DNA of 64,000 nucleotides from positions 372,001 through 436,000 of the forward strand of contig NZ_JAJQJX010000001.1 of NCBI RefSeq assembly GCF_022828375.1, in the 5' to 3' direction. Positions 17,103 to 26,886 of the stretch are shown here, piece after piece; the stretch's first letter is position 1, and each line of letters opens with the position of its first letter. The position numbers and the translations under genes are program-made. This DNA comes from Candidatus Nanosynbacter sp. TM7-053. GTDB taxonomy: Bacteria; Patescibacteriota; Saccharimonadia; Saccharimonadales; Saccharimonadaceae. A model generated the notes under the pieces. That model made no database searches. It was not told the origin of the DNA and saw only the letters and a list, made by a program, of their open reading frames with translations.

Positions 17103-17977
17103 TTGATTTCCACCTGACAGACTGGACAAATATGCGTACCGCGTCCAGAAACTTTCATCTTTACAATCTCTTGGTCAGGATGTCGATGGCACGGCTGACC
17201 TTCCCGACGAAATACATGCGCAAATGATAGATAATTACCTTTTCTGCCTTCAGCGTCAACATAATTTTTATCCGTCGAACCGCCCTGATCAATGCTCAAT
17301 TGCAAAATCTGACGCAGTTCGTTAAACAAATCTTCCAATTGGTTATCACTAATATTTTTGACGCGCGTCTGAGGGTGAATTTTCGCAGCCCACAGAGCTT
17401 CATCGGCATAAATATTACCAACTCCCGCAATCACCGACTGATCAAGAAACGCCGGCTTTATCATCGAATTTTGCCGACGACGAATTCGCTTAATAAAATC
17501 TATCGCCTCAGTTTTTTTATCGAGCGGTTCCGGACCAACTTTCTGCATAAATGGCAAATTTTCTATCTCATCAGTCGGCATTAATTTCATCCAACCAAAC
17601 TTACGCTGATCATTAAAAAACAGACGCGAACCATCCGTAAAGTCAATTTGCACTCGTGTCGATCTATCAGGCAATTCACCAATCAAACTATCATTCGGAT
17701 GACCACCAGCAAAACTATTAGCCCCACGAAAAATCAATTGCCCAGTCATCTTAAGATGTATCACCAGCGAATAACGCGTATCAAGATCAATCATCAACAC
17801 TTTTGCGCGACGTCGCACCGCCGTTACGTGCGCACCGTATAAAAATTGCTGAACGTCAGTGGGTGAATTCGGAAAACTCTTTGGCGAATCAAATACCGTC
17901 GCTCGCACAACAGCCTGACCTGGCAATAAATCCGCCAAACCGCGACGAACTGTCTCAACTTCGGGTAACTCGGGCAT
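17099..17977 (-). CDS. mutM: Formamidopyrimidine-DNA glycosylase (Fpg/MutM)
   Basis: 292 aa. Removes 8-oxoguanine and other oxidised purines. Starts MPELPEVETVRRGL: processing exposes Pro1 as nucleophile, with Glu2 catalytic. The helix-two-turn-helix (VIAGVGNIYADEAL) and the C-terminal zinc finger (RGTHICPVC) are present. The first half of the finger is C-x2-H (PCHRH) in place of C-x2-C, giving a CHCC zinc site. AGGA precedes the ATG. Operon: membrane protein (18635), mutM, holA. Confidence 0.96.
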   Translation of the reverse strand: MPELPEVETVRRGLADLLPGQAVVRATVFDSPKSFPNSPTDVQQFLYGAHVTAVRRRAKVLMIDLDTRYSLVIHLKMTGQLIFRGANSFAGGHPNDSLIGELPDRSTRVQIDFTDGSRLFFNDQRKFGWMKLMPTDEIENLPFMQKVGPEPLDKKTEAIDFIKRIRRRQNSMIKPAFLDQSVIAGVGNIYADEALWAAKIHPQTRVKNISDNQLEDLFNELRQILQLSIDQGGSTDKNYVDAEGRKGNYLSFAHVFRREGQPCHRHPDQEIVKMKVSGRGTHICPVCQVEIK

Positions 17978-17987
17978 TCGGCAAGTC

Positions 17988-18635
17988 CTACAGCTTAAAT
18001 AAAGCTTCTTCTTGACTTAGACCAATTCCAGCCGCCATTTTCTTGCCGTCAGGAATTTGCTTCAAAAACATATCCAAAATCTCGTTTACATTAGCTTGCG
18101 CCGAACCCTTAGAACCGCTACAATCCGACGTCCACAAACTTTTCACAACAGAATTGTCCTTCAAAGTTTCGAATTTGTAAATTTTACCGCTAGCACAAAT
18201 TCCCCGCAAATCGTTTTGCTGCTCAGTTAACGGCGTACCTTCCATCATTTTTCGCTTATCAAGCGCATAAACCAGCTCCGTATAAGCCTTGCTGTTATTG
18301 TCCAATTTTTTCTCTGCAATCGGCTTATCCAAATATCCCTCGTACGTTGTCATTTCGCGAGATTCTGGCGAAATAGTGATGCTATATGAGCGGAAATTCT
18401 CGTTCGCTACAATCGGTCCACGCACTGTCAATCGAACCGCGCTTCCCACGTCCGTCGACAACAAAGCAACTTGCCCTACGTTAACATTCTGATCTGTTGT
18501 TTGACCTGAATCGTTTTTGCCAAATAATGCTCGACCAATCGCAATAACCGCTGCTACCGCCACAACCGTGATAACAATAACCAGCAAAATTGGTACAAAT
18601 CGAGAAAATGAATTTCGTCGTTGAGTGTATTTCAT
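17988..18635 (-). CDS. Conserved single-pass membrane protein of unknown function
   Basis: 215 aa. A basic N-terminus (YTQRRNSFSRF), one transmembrane helix at about residues 13-33 (LLVIVITVVAVAAVIAI), then an extracytoplasmic domain with two cysteines in ICASGK and SDCSGS that could form a disulfide. I do not recognise a family. It begins with an extended -10 box 6 nt from the ATG and is the first gene of the mutM-holA operon. Confidence 0.75.
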   Translation of the reverse strand: MKYTQRRNSFSRFVPILLVIVITVVAVAAVIAIGRALFGKNDSGQTTDQNVNVGQVALLSTDVGSAVRLTVRGPIVANENFRSYSITISPESREMTTYEGYLDKPIAEKKLDNNSKAYTELVYALDKRKMMEGTPLTEQQNDLRGICASGKIYKFETLKDNSVVKSLWTSDCSGSKGSAQANVNEILDMFLKQIPDGKKMAAGIGLSQEEALFKL

Positions 18636-18641
18636 GGCGTA

Positions 18642-18650
18642 ATTATACCA
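18642..18650 (-). promoter_or_regulatory. Extended -10 of the mutM-holA operon
   Basis: Minus-strand TGGTATAAT, 6 nt before the ATG at 18635; predicts a leaderless mRNA. Confidence 0.65.
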
Positions 18651-18656
18651 TATTTT

Positions 18657-21194
18657 CTACACTTCACCCCAATTTACGCCCGTACCGACATCTACTTTCA
18701 ATTTAATTGGCAATTCTGGACAAACGCCTTCCATTTCCGCTTTCATAATTTCGCTGACTTTCTGGACGTCTTCAGGTTTGCATTCCACCAAAATCGAATC
18801 ATGAACTTGTAGAATTGCGTCAGCCAAGCCCGACAATTTGTCCTCCAGCCGAATCATTGCCAATTTCATCAAATCCGCTTCCGTGCCTTGAATTGGCATA
18901 TTCATCGCAGCCCTTTCCGCCGAAGATCGCACCATAAAATTGCTCGATTTTACATCAGGCGTTGGTCGTCGCCTGCCAAAATACGTTTCAACAAATCCCT
19001 GTTCTCGCGCTTGAGTTAAAATTTTATCCAAATACTGACGAATCGGTTTTCGCACCTCAAAATAATGATCAATAAACTTTTTCGCCTCTGTAAATGACAT
19101 TCCTGTAGCCGCCGCCAAACCATGCGGACTCATTCCGTAAAGTACACCAAAATTGATCACTTTCGCTGCTCGACGCTGAGATTTGCTCACTTCATCAATT
19201 GATATTCCATATGTTTCCGCCGCTGTTTTTGCGTGAATATCAACATCGCTATTAAAGTCTTCAATCAACTTCTCGTCGCCCGCCAACACAGCCGCCAGCC
19301 TCAACTCAAATTGCGAATAATCCGCGCCGACAAAAACTTTGCCATCACTCGGAACAAACGCCTGACGAATTTTCCTGCCCAGTTCAGTCCGCACCGGAAT
19401 ATTCTGTAAATTCGGATTCGTACTACTTAGCCGCCCCGTGCTGGTTACATCCTGATTAAACGTGGTGTGAATTCGCCCATCAGTCGCCATCAATTTTGGC
19501 AACGCCTCAATGTATGTGCTGATCAATTTGGTCAATTCTCGATATCGCTCAATCAATTCGATAATCGGATGTTGTCCACGTAATTTGTCCAACTCTTTCT
19601 GACCTGTTGAATATCCAGTTTTTCCCTTTTTTATGCCCGCAATTGGTAATTGCAATTTGGTAAACAAAACCTCAGAAAGTTGCGCTGGACTAGACGCGTT
19701 AAACTCGTATCCAGCCATGGAATACATTTGTTGTTCAAGCTCGCTGACTTCCGCTGCCAGCTCATCTCCCATCTGTTTTAATAGTGTATCATCCAACTTC
19801 ATCCCGCGTTTTTCCATCTGGAATAGCGCCCAAATTACTGGAAAATCAAACTCGTAAGCCACACGCGCAATTTGCGAATTGTTCGACATGTAAACTTTTT
19901 GTTCACGATAAATTTTATGCAGGCGAGCCAATTGATAAGGCGCGGAATTGTCGTCAGAAAAATCACCAGACAGCGTGTTCAAACTACGGTCGCGTTTCAG
20001 CGGATCAATTAAGAACGCCGCTTGTCCAACATCCCAAACTTCATGAAAACGCACCGCTACGCCATAATTATCCAACACGTGATACAACTGCTTAACATCC
20101 GCCGCGATCACAATTCCCTGCGCCAGTAATTGCCACATAGATTGACTAATTTCGCTAATTTTCGCCATCCACGCTGACTCAGGATTCGAGCTTATGTAAA
20201 TTACGTCAGGCTCCGACGAATCGATATATATTATATTTTCCGCCTCAAACATCGGCATATCGGACAATTTTTCAATTCGCGGAATATCCAACTTCGGTTC
20301 TTCTTTTTTCTCATTTTCCGCCACTTGCATCGTTCGCGGCAATCGTCCAATTAGCGAATTAAACTCCAACTTCTGCAGAATTTCCGTTACTCGCGCAAAG
20401 TCGCAATCATTAACATCCGCCACATCCCAGTCCAGCTCAATCGGCGCGTCCGTCCAAATTTCCGCCACTTGTTTGGTCAAATATGCCGATTCACGACCAT
20501 TTTCCAGCTTCGTTCGCAAAGCGCCTTTTTGCTCGTCCAGATGTTCATAAACTCCGTCCAGAGTTTCGTATTCTTGCAATAATTTCACCGCAGTTTTCTC
20601 GCCAATTCCTGGCACTCCCGGTAAATTGTCACTCGAATCACCCTTTAGCGCTTTCAAATCTAAGAATTGTTCTGTCCGAATTCCGTATTTTTGTTCAAAA
20701 TATTCCGCCGTGAATTCTTCGATATTCCTTAAACCATTTTTCATGGCGTAAACTTTGGTCATCGGTGATATCAATTGCAACGCGTCCAAATCCGACGTTA
20801 TCAAGCACGTTTCAATTCCGCGAGATTCCGCCTGCCTGGCAAACGCGCCCATAATATCGTCCGCCTCATAATCATCAATTTCATAAAGCGGCCAGCCAAA
20901 CGCATCAAGCAGCTCGTGTAAAATCGGAATTTGCTGGTAAAAGTCATCTGGCGCTGGCTTGCGACCAGCTTTATATTCTGGATATAATTCCCGTCGCTTG
21001 CGAATGTTCGTGCCTCGTTTATCCCAAGCTACCGCCACATAATCCGGCTCTAATTTCTTAATCAGCTCAATTGCCAAACTGACAAATCCATACACACCAC
21101 CAGTCGGAGTTCCGTCAGCCATCGACAATCCCGGCATAGCATAATAACCTCGGTAAAACACCGACTTTCCATCAATAACCACTAGACGCTTCAT
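18657..21194 (-). CDS. polA: DNA polymerase I, proofreading-deficient type
   Basis: 845 aa. 5' nuclease domain (residues 1-290, with DDYEADDIMG and LITSDLDALQL), a central 3'-5' exonuclease-like domain, and a polymerase domain with motif A (GADYSQFELR), motif B (RRAAKVINFGVLYG) and motif C (QVHDSILVE). The central domain lacks the DxE metal motif: the equivalent strand reads YIDSSEPD and the other Asp motifs are not recognisable, so proofreading is probably lost, as in Taq. The ATG overlaps the upstream gene's stop by ATGA yet also has an extended -10 box 6 nt upstream. Confidence 0.96.
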   Translation of the reverse strand: MKRLVVIDGKSVFYRGYYAMPGLSMADGTPTGGVYGFVSLAIELIKKLEPDYVAVAWDKRGTNIRKRRELYPEYKAGRKPAPDDFYQQIPILHELLDAFGWPLYEIDDYEADDIMGAFARQAESRGIETCLITSDLDALQLISPMTKVYAMKNGLRNIEEFTAEYFEQKYGIRTEQFLDLKALKGDSSDNLPGVPGIGEKTAVKLLQEYETLDGVYEHLDEQKGALRTKLENGRESAYLTKQVAEIWTDAPIELDWDVADVNDCDFARVTEILQKLEFNSLIGRLPRTMQVAENEKKEEPKLDIPRIEKLSDMPMFEAENIIYIDSSEPDVIYISSNPESAWMAKISEISQSMWQLLAQGIVIAADVKQLYHVLDNYGVAVRFHEVWDVGQAAFLIDPLKRDRSLNTLSGDFSDDNSAPYQLARLHKIYREQKVYMSNNSQIARVAYEFDFPVIWALFQMEKRGMKLDDTLLKQMGDELAAEVSELEQQMYSMAGYEFNASSPAQLSEVLFTKLQLPIAGIKKGKTGYSTGQKELDKLRGQHPIIELIERYRELTKLISTYIEALPKLMATDGRIHTTFNQDVTSTGRLSSTNPNLQNIPVRTELGRKIRQAFVPSDGKVFVGADYSQFELRLAAVLAGDEKLIEDFNSDVDIHAKTAAETYGISIDEVSKSQRRAAKVINFGVLYGMSPHGLAAATGMSFTEAKKFIDHYFEVRKPIRQYLDKILTQAREQGFVETYFGRRRPTPDVKSSNFMVRSSAERAAMNMPIQGTEADLMKLAMIRLEDKLSGLADAILQVHDSILVECKPEDVQKVSEIMKAEMEGVCPELPIKLKVDVGTGVNWGEV

Positions 21195-21943
21195 ACTTCT
21201 ATTGTAGCATTTAAGCGATTGTCGTTAGAGAGTTGATTAAGAGAGTTGATTATTGACGCTTCGGCAAGTTTTTGTAGTATTCTCCCATAATTATCATAAA
21301 TCTCCCCAAATATTTTTTCAGCATTGAAAGAATCATTGCCCTGTTTTTTCAGCCATTTCTCGTATCTCTTATAGATTTCTCTAAGTTCTTCCATAGAATC
21401 GTAGGAGCCATTATCGTGTTCCATCCTACGCCTATGAATCTCCCACTTTTCCCTTTCGTAATTGAAGAGGTGACAGTATTCACTTGTCTTATTTATATCT
21501 GTCTTATCGCTCGTTATTATATGCAATAATTCTGCCTCACCAAAATTATCAAATCCGACAGAAAATTTATAAATCGATCCCTGTAATATAGAAATAGAAG
21601 TAGGCACAAAATCAACTATAGAAAGATCATCTATAAAAACATAATCAAACTTATCTTTATCGTCTGGCATCTTATATATCTGATATCGATCTTTCGGATT
21701 AGGTGACGAAGTGTCAGGATTCTTCCAAATCATCCATACCTGACCATACTGATCAACAACAGGTTCTTTAACAAATCTTTTCCATGCTTTATTACGATCA
21801 AAATTTGATTCTAGCTCCTTAACTTGTTTTAATATATTACCCCATTGAACTTTTTTACGATATTCTATAAAACGGCGCCAGATACTAAAATCAGAAAGTG
21901 GATCCTGAGGTAACTTTTCAGCACATCCATGAACTGTTTCCAT
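21191..21943 (-). CDS. Hypothetical cytoplasmic protein
   Basis: About 250 aa, charged, no signal or membrane segment. I do not recognise it. The ATG at 21943 (METVHGC) is chosen since TTGACA, 17 nt, TATGTT on the minus strand lies immediately upstream; a longer frame to 22051 would cross this promoter. The C-terminus is rich in Lys/Glu helices. Its stop overlaps the polA start. Confidence 0.6.
   Translation of the reverse strand: METVHGCAEKLPQDPLSDFSIWRRFIEYRKKVQWGNILKQVKELESNFDRNKAWKRFVKEPVVDQYGQVWMIWKNPDTSSPNPKDRYQIYKMPDDKDKFDYVFIDDLSIVDFVPTSISILQGSIYKFSVGFDNFGEAELLHIITSDKTDINKTSEYCHLFNYEREKWEIHRRRMEHDNGSYDSMEELREIYKRYEKWLKKQGNDSFNAEKIFGEIYDNYGRILQKLAEASIINSLNQLSNDNRLNATIEV
21201..21209 (-). 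promoter_or_regulatory. Extended -10 of polA
   Basis: Minus-strand TGCTACAAT, 6 nt before the polA ATG, inside the end of the upstream gene. Confidence 0.5.
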
Positions 21944-22101
21944 AATACTTATCACAAACATACTCTCTATTTGGAAGAATGTCAACAAATTGTTAAAATT
22001 AGTACATGACACAACCATACCCGCCACCCACCTTGTCCGCCCTGATAGCATATTATGCTACTGACCAGTATCGCAAAGAGCCCAAGCCGGCCACATTATA
22101 A

Positions 22102-22110
22102 TGCTATAAT
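22102..22110 (+). promoter_or_regulatory. Extended -10 upstream of 22172 gene
   Basis: TGCTATAAT; gives a leader of about 55 nt containing a GGGGGG ribosome-site-like run before the ATG. Confidence 0.5.
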
Positions 22111-22171
22111 GAAGATATCGCGCGAGCTACTAAAAGACAGTGCGGGCCGATAAATCACGGGGGGTAAAAGT

Positions 22172-22801
22172 ATGTTTGAAGGCAAGACATTTGAATACGA
22201 TCCGGGTTATGATCCGGAACGGCTTGACGGTGGTGGTGATAACACCGAATCTACACCAGAGCGCAACCGCGAAGTGACACCGCTCATCATTAACGTTGAT
22301 TGCCCAGAATATAGCGTCACGTCCGAAAATCCATATCGCTACGATGCCAACCCACCCCGCCCGCTTGATACCATAGCCGCTACAATTGAAGCACCAATTC
22401 GCCAATATTTTATGGGTCGGAATATACTGCTGCGCGGTATCCAGTCGGCACACTTTGGCGTAAGCGATCGCCAGCAACTCATCAAGGAAATAGTCGCCAG
22501 AGGAGGCGATAGCTTCACGGTGCAATCTGCTGACCCAACCTATGACATGCATGCTCGACGATGCGACAACTATAGCGGCGAGGAAATTTTCGCCCTGCTA
22601 CAGGCGTTTCATACTTACAAACCCAAGTGCGATGAGCTACCGCTCGCTCCTGTTGATATCTGGCAGGTGTTCGACGGCGAGAGTTACGAAGAAATCGAGT
22701 ATCTCCATCCCCGGCACAAGATACCTACGCGCGACCGCTATAAACTGCGGCCCGGCTTCAGCCCTCAGGATGCCCTGCTGGCGATCGTCGTGGTAAATTA
22801 A
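22172..22801 (+). CDS. Hypothetical protein, GC-richer than neighbours
   Basis: 209 aa, soluble, acidic first half, no recognised motif. ATG at 22172 is preceded by GGGGGGTAAAAGT and an extended -10 box. The codons are visibly richer in G and C (CGC, GGC, CCG) than those of adjoining genes, which suggests acquisition from another host or lineage. A frame of 140 aa on the opposite strand is the shadow. No neighbour gives a hint about the job. Confidence 0.6.
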   Translation: MFEGKTFEYDPGYDPERLDGGGDNTESTPERNREVTPLIINVDCPEYSVTSENPYRYDANPPRPLDTIAATIEAPIRQYFMGRNILLRGIQSAHFGVSDRQQLIKEIVARGGDSFTVQSADPTYDMHARRCDNYSGEEIFALLQAFHTYKPKCDELPLAPVDIWQVFDGESYEEIEYLHPRHKIPTRDRYKLRPGFSPQDALLAIVVVN

Positions 22802-22918
22802 CCATTCTAACCGGGGCCGACTGTTTCATATCAAAGTCAAGAGCTCCAGAACAAACTACTCGCAGGAATCAACACAACCAACCGGCAGCCACACCTGTTT
22901 GCCACCCAGCTGAAGAGC

Positions 22919-22927
22919 TGTTACAAT
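22919..22927 (+). promoter_or_regulatory. Extended -10 of the CoaE-like gene
   Basis: TGTTACAAT, 7 nt before the ATG at 22935; no Shine-Dalgarno. Confidence 0.55.
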
Positions 22928-22934
22928 AATCCCC

Positions 22935-23528
22935 ATGAGTACAAGCGAGCATAGCTGCAAAATTATCGCCCTTGTCGGTCTGGCCGGTAGCGGCAAAAGT
23001 TCGGCGGTCGAATATTTGACAGAAAAAGGATTTCCAAAAATTTACTTCGGTGGCGTTATTTATAAAGCCATGGACGAGGCTGGAATTGAAAAAACTTGGG
23101 ACAATCAACAACAATTTCGCGAAGAGATTCGTCGCCGCGAAGGCAAAGATTTCGTAATCAAACGCGTCATAAAAAACATCCACGACTTAATAAATGCTGG
23201 GCAAAATAAAATCGTTTTGGACGGATTATACACTTGGAGTGAATATAAACTCCTTAAGCACGAATTTCCTGGCCAGGTCGTTGTTATTGCTATTGTTACA
23301 CCGAAATACCTCCGTTATCAACGAATGGCTAAGCGCATAGAACGCCCAATGCAACCACACGAAGTTGATCAGCGCGACTGGTCAGAAATCGAGAATTTGG
23401 AAAAAGGTGGACCAATTGCTATTGCTGATTATTTCATCATTAACGACGGCAGCCTCGAGCAATTACATCAAAAAATAGACGCCGCAACTCACGACGCCCA
23501 TTTTTGTAAATCGCCCGAACAGTGTTAA
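22935..23528 (+). CDS. P-loop nucleotide kinase, dephospho-CoA kinase-like
   Basis: 197 aa. Walker A GLAGSGKSS (about residues 16-24), a lid-like RIERPMQPHE segment, and a C-terminal ADYFIINDGSLEQL that resembles the CoaE ending (ADxVIxNxGS). Could phosphorylate dephospho-CoA or another small nucleotide; archaeal-type AAA kinases look similar, so the substrate is not certain. Leaderless-type promoter. It converges on rpoD with no gap between stops. Confidence 0.75.
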   Translation: MSTSEHSCKIIALVGLAGSGKSSAVEYLTEKGFPKIYFGGVIYKAMDEAGIEKTWDNQQQFREEIRRREGKDFVIKRVIKNIHDLINAGQNKIVLDGLYTWSEYKLLKHEFPGQVVVIAIVTPKYLRYQRMAKRIERPMQPHEVDQRDWSEIENLEKGGPIAIADYFIINDGSLEQLHQKIDAATHDAHFCKSPEQC

Positions 23529-24491
23529 TTAATCCAGATACTCGTAAAGTTTTTTCGCATCTTTGTGCTTGCGAAGTTTTGCTAGCGCCTTAGCTTCAAT
23601 CTGACGAATTCGCTCACGCGTAACCGCAAATTCCTGACCAACTTCTTCCAAAGTGTGGTTTTTTCCATTGTCCAAACCAAAACGCATTCGAACAATTTTT
23701 TGCTCGCGATCACTCAAACTTGATAGAATTTCCTGAACTTGCTCTTTTAACAATTGATTTGAAGCGGAATCTTCTGGTGAAACCGTATCTTCGTCAACGA
23801 TAAAATCTTGCAACACAGAATCATCATCTTCACCGTCACGACCAACACCGGCATCCAGAGAAGAAATATCCTGCTTGATCTTAATGACATATTCAATTTT
23901 CTCTGGTTCCATGTCCAATTCTTTAGACAATTCTTCAATTGTCGGCTCACGGTTCAATTCCTGTGTCATTCGTCGCTGAGTACGCAGCAATTTATTGATC
24001 GTTTCCACCATGTGAACTGGAATACGAATCGTTCGCGCCTGATCAGCAATCGCACGCGTAATTGCCTGACGAATCCACCAAGTTGCATAAGTCGAAAACT
24101 TAAATCCCTTATCTGGATCAAACTTCTCAACCGCACGCAAAAGTCCAGTATTTCCCTCTTGGATCAAATCTAAAAAGTCCAAACCACGACCAGAATAACG
24201 CTTAGCAATTGACACCACCAAGCGCATATTCGCCTCAGCCATCTTATCCTTAGCCTTCTTGTCGCCTTCGACAATTCGGCGCGCCAAGTCCATTTCTTCT
24301 TCAGCACTAAGTAGTGGAATTTTACCAATTTCGCGCAAGTACAGCCTGACCGAGTCGTCCGACACGTCGTCCAAATATTGCCCAGTTGTCAACGAATCCA
24401 AATCTTCCGATTCTTCTTCGTCTATAAGCGTTGGATCAAAATCATCATCTTCGTTTAAGTTTACTGGCTTCGTCGTGATATCGTCGCTCAC
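23529..24491 (-). CDS. rpoD: RNA polymerase primary sigma factor (sigma-70)
   Basis: 320 aa. Regions 1.2 ([11 protein letters not shown]), 2 ([23 protein letters not shown]), 3 and 4 ([18 protein letters not shown]) are intact; sigma 1.1 is replaced by a 45-residue acidic tail. The start is GTG, overlapping the dnaG stop (ATGTGA) with AAGGAG before it, so dnaG and rpoD are coupled like the classical macromolecular synthesis operon. The -10 and extended -10 boxes seen through the window fit its region 2.4/3.0. Confidence 0.97.
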   Translation of the reverse strand: MSDDITTKPVNLNEDDDFDPTLIDEEESEDLDSLTTGQYLDDVSDDSVRLYLREIGKIPLLSAEEEMDLARRIVEGDKKAKDKMAEANMRLVVSIAKRYSGRGLDFLDLIQEGNTGLLRAVEKFDPDKGFKFSTYATWWIRQAITRAIADQARTIRIPVHMVETINKLLRTQRRMTQELNREPTIEELSKELDMEPEKIEYVIKIKQDISSLDAGVGRDGEDDDSVLQDFIVDEDTVSPEDSASNQLLKEQVQEILSSLSDREQKIVRMRFGLDNGKNHTLEEVGQEFAVTRERIRQIEAKALAKLRKHKDAKKLYEYLD

Positions 24492-26221
24492 ATTTTCTCC
24501 TTAATCAGATTATTTAAGCTCTGGCGCAAATTCTGAGACAAAACCTCATCGCCCGACGCCTCGGCCTCTCTAAGCTGCGTTAATAGTTGATTCTTTTTGT
24601 TTTCGCGATGTTTGATTGTTATCTGTCTGACTAGCCGAGCCATCTCTTCGTCTAAGCTTTTTTGCTCCCAATTGGCGTAACGACTTTCACTTTTCAACTG
24701 TACTATTTTCACATACTGTTCGATTTTTTGCAAGTCCAGCGGAACTTCACCCAAATCCGCGTCTGGATTCTTTCGCAAATAGCCAATCAATTGCCGCGCG
24801 TTGTCATCATCCAACATTTCGCCAGAAACCGCCGCCAACCAGCGCCGCACGGATTTTTCACTCGCCGCCAACCCCGCCAGCATATCCTCAGTTTCATCCT
24901 GAACCGGAGTCGGTTTTTCTTTCTCAATTTTTGCCTTTTTCAATTGATGTTCAGTGACTTTTTCATTCGACAATTTTGCCTTCAGTGCAGTAATTGACGC
25001 GCCAGTTTTTTCAGAAATCACCGACAAATAATGCTCTTGCTCCACCGGATCTTTCAAACCTCGGACAATCTTCAGTGCAATAGTCGAGAATCTTCGCTTG
25101 CCTTCCGCCGACTTCAAATTCTCCATTTCCGCGTATCTGGCAATCACCCAATCCACCGCTGGCTGAGATTGGTCAATCGCCGCTTGCCAAAGCGCTGGAT
25201 CTTTTTGGATCAATTCGTCTGGATCTTTGACGCCATCAGGCAAACTCACAACTTCCAACTCCACACCGACTTCCTGCGCCAAATTGATTGCCCGCTCCGT
25301 TGCGTTAACTCCCGCTCGATCGCCATCAAACGCCAAGCGAATCCGCCCTGCTAATCGACTAAGCGACTTCAAATGTTGCGTCGTCATCGCCGTTCCGGAG
25401 GTCGCAACCACGTTTTTGACGCCCGCTTGATGACTGCTAATCACATCCAAATTGCCCTCAACAATCACCGCCACATCGCTTTTTCGAATCGCTTCCTTGG
25501 CCTGATGCAAACCAAAAATATGTCGCGATTTATCAAATAACAGTGTTTGCGGCGTGTTCAAGTATTTTGGTGCGCGCGGATCGTCACGAATAATTCTGCC
25601 AGTAAATCCCACAACCTCTCCATTGCCGTCACTCAACGCCACCATCATTCGCCCACGAAATAAATCACCGCCAAACCTATTCGACAAGCCAGCGTCCGCC
25701 AATTCCTGTCTAGAAAATCCTCTTTTTTCCAACGCTTTCGTCAGCGTGTCGCCATTCTCCGGCGCATAGCCAATCAAAAAATCACCAATTGTTTGACGAT
25801 TTAATCGCCGTTTTTTAACCACATAATCCAGAGCTAATGAATTTTTTACCAAATTCTGCTGATAGAAATTAGCTGCTAATTTAAGCGCTTCTCTGGCCCT
25901 AGCACGGCGCTTGGCTGTTCGTCCGTCGCCGCTAGAAAACAAAGTCAGATCAACGCCCGCCTTCCGAGCCAAATGCTCCAGCGATTGACGAAAATCCATT
26001 CCTTCCACCATCATCACAAACGTAAAAATATCGCCACCTTTTCCAGAAGAAAAATCATGCCAAATCTGCTTTTCTGGACTGACCACAAAGCTCGGAGTTC
26101 GCTCGTCGGTAAACGGACTTAAACCCTTCAAATTGCGCCCCGCTCGCTTCAACTGAACATACTCACCAATCACATCCTCGATGTTCAGTCGCGCCCGCAC
26201 TTCTTCTTTGGCATCATTCAT
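24488..26221 (-). CDS. dnaG: DNA primase DnaG with degenerate zinc domain
   Basis: 577 aa. Makes RNA primers at the replication fork. TOPRIM catalytic residues are present ([15 protein letters not shown]) as is the primase core. The N-terminal CHC2 zinc-binding domain keeps its frame ([27 protein letters not shown]) but all four zinc ligands (C, H, C, C in bacteria) are replaced by S, T, D and S. The fold may persist without metal. C-terminal helicase-binding part is helical. Start ATG at 26221 has a TGATATAAT box 6 nt upstream, no Shine-Dalgarno. Confidence 0.96.
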   Translation of the reverse strand: MNDAKEEVRARLNIEDVIGEYVQLKRAGRNLKGLSPFTDERTPSFVVSPEKQIWHDFSSGKGGDIFTFVMMVEGMDFRQSLEHLARKAGVDLTLFSSGDGRTAKRRARAREALKLAANFYQQNLVKNSLALDYVVKKRRLNRQTIGDFLIGYAPENGDTLTKALEKRGFSRQELADAGLSNRFGGDLFRGRMMVALSDGNGEVVGFTGRIIRDDPRAPKYLNTPQTLLFDKSRHIFGLHQAKEAIRKSDVAVIVEGNLDVISSHQAGVKNVVATSGTAMTTQHLKSLSRLAGRIRLAFDGDRAGVNATERAINLAQEVGVELEVVSLPDGVKDPDELIQKDPALWQAAIDQSQPAVDWVIARYAEMENLKSAEGKRRFSTIALKIVRGLKDPVEQEHYLSVISEKTGASITALKAKLSNEKVTEHQLKKAKIEKEKPTPVQDETEDMLAGLAASEKSVRRWLAAVSGEMLDDDNARQLIGYLRKNPDADLGEVPLDLQKIEQYVKIVQLKSESRYANWEQKSLDEEMARLVRQITIKHRENKKNQLLTQLREAEASGDEVLSQNLRQSLNNLIKEKM

Positions 26222-26227
26222 ATTTTT

Positions 26228-26236
26228 ATTATATCA
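26228..26236 (-). promoter_or_regulatory. Extended -10 of dnaG-rpoD
   Basis: Minus-strand TGATATAAT, 6 nt before the ATG; back to back with the promoter at 26260. Confidence 0.65.
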
Positions 26237-26259
26237 CTCTTTACCTCTGTTATTGTTTG

Positions 26260-26268
26260 TGGTTAAAT
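26260..26268 (+). promoter_or_regulatory. Extended -10 of 26275 gene
   Basis: TGGTTAAAT, 6 nt before ATG at 26275. Confidence 0.5.
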
Positions 26269-26274
26269 AGAAAT

Positions 26275-26886
26275 ATGTATCCTGACAATTTGAATAACCA
26301 ACCTCAAGGTATCGATTATCTGAATCAAATTGCCACACCTCCGCCAGCGGAAGGTTTTGATAAAAAAACCAAAATCATCATCGCTATTTTGAGTTTTATC
26401 GGATTGATAACTCTGATTGCGATATTCGTTTTTTCACAAGATTCTATGCCAAGCGCTAGTCCGTCACAAGTTGCGGCGCGCGTTAATAAGCTACTCACTA
26501 TTTCCAAAAAATACAATAATAAATTCCGCTCAACTAGTTTACAAACCACTAATAGTTCCCTAGTTGCAGTGCTGACCACCGCAGACGCCTCAATGGGCGA
26601 AGCGCTTCAGGCAACCGGCATCAATTATAAGGAAAAACAAAAGGACATCCTCGCCTTAGATCCGTCAGAAAAATTAGAGAAAAAATTGGACGAAGCTCTT
26701 CTGAACACGCAATTGGATATTACCTATGCCCATGAGATGAATGTGCAAATAACAGATACAATCAACATGATGAAAAAGGTGTACAAGTCCACCAAGTCAA
26801 AAAAGATGCGCGAATGGCTAGTAAAAACTGCTGGCGACTTAGAGAATATTCAGAAGCAGATCAATCAAATTATTAAAGCAGATTAG
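26275..26886 (+). CDS. Small single-pass membrane protein, unknown
   Basis: 203 aa. A short Asn/Pro/Gln-rich cytoplasmic start, one transmembrane helix near residues 37-58 (IIAILSFIGLITLIAIFVF), then a helical extracytoplasmic domain. The ATG at 26275 is selected by the -10 box 6 nt upstream; the GTG at 26257 would lie before the transcription start. Its architecture recalls the P/Q-rich pair at 7.4-9.3 kb but without sequence identity. Its stop overlaps that of the converging YjbR gene. Confidence 0.7.
   Translation: MYPDNLNNQPQGIDYLNQIATPPPAEGFDKKTKIIIAILSFIGLITLIAIFVFSQDSMPSASPSQVAARVNKLLTISKKYNNKFRSTSLQTTNSSLVAVLTTADASMGEALQATGINYKEKQKDILALDPSEKLEKKLDEALLNTQLDITYAHEMNVQITDTINMMKKVYKSTKSKKMREWLVKTAGDLENIQKQINQIIKAD

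Noticed and set aside
24488-24493. Recoded TGA (Gly), as in Gracilibacteria/Absconditabacteria
   Set aside because: dnaG, mutM and other conserved genes end properly at TGA, and no conserved protein here contains in-frame TGA.
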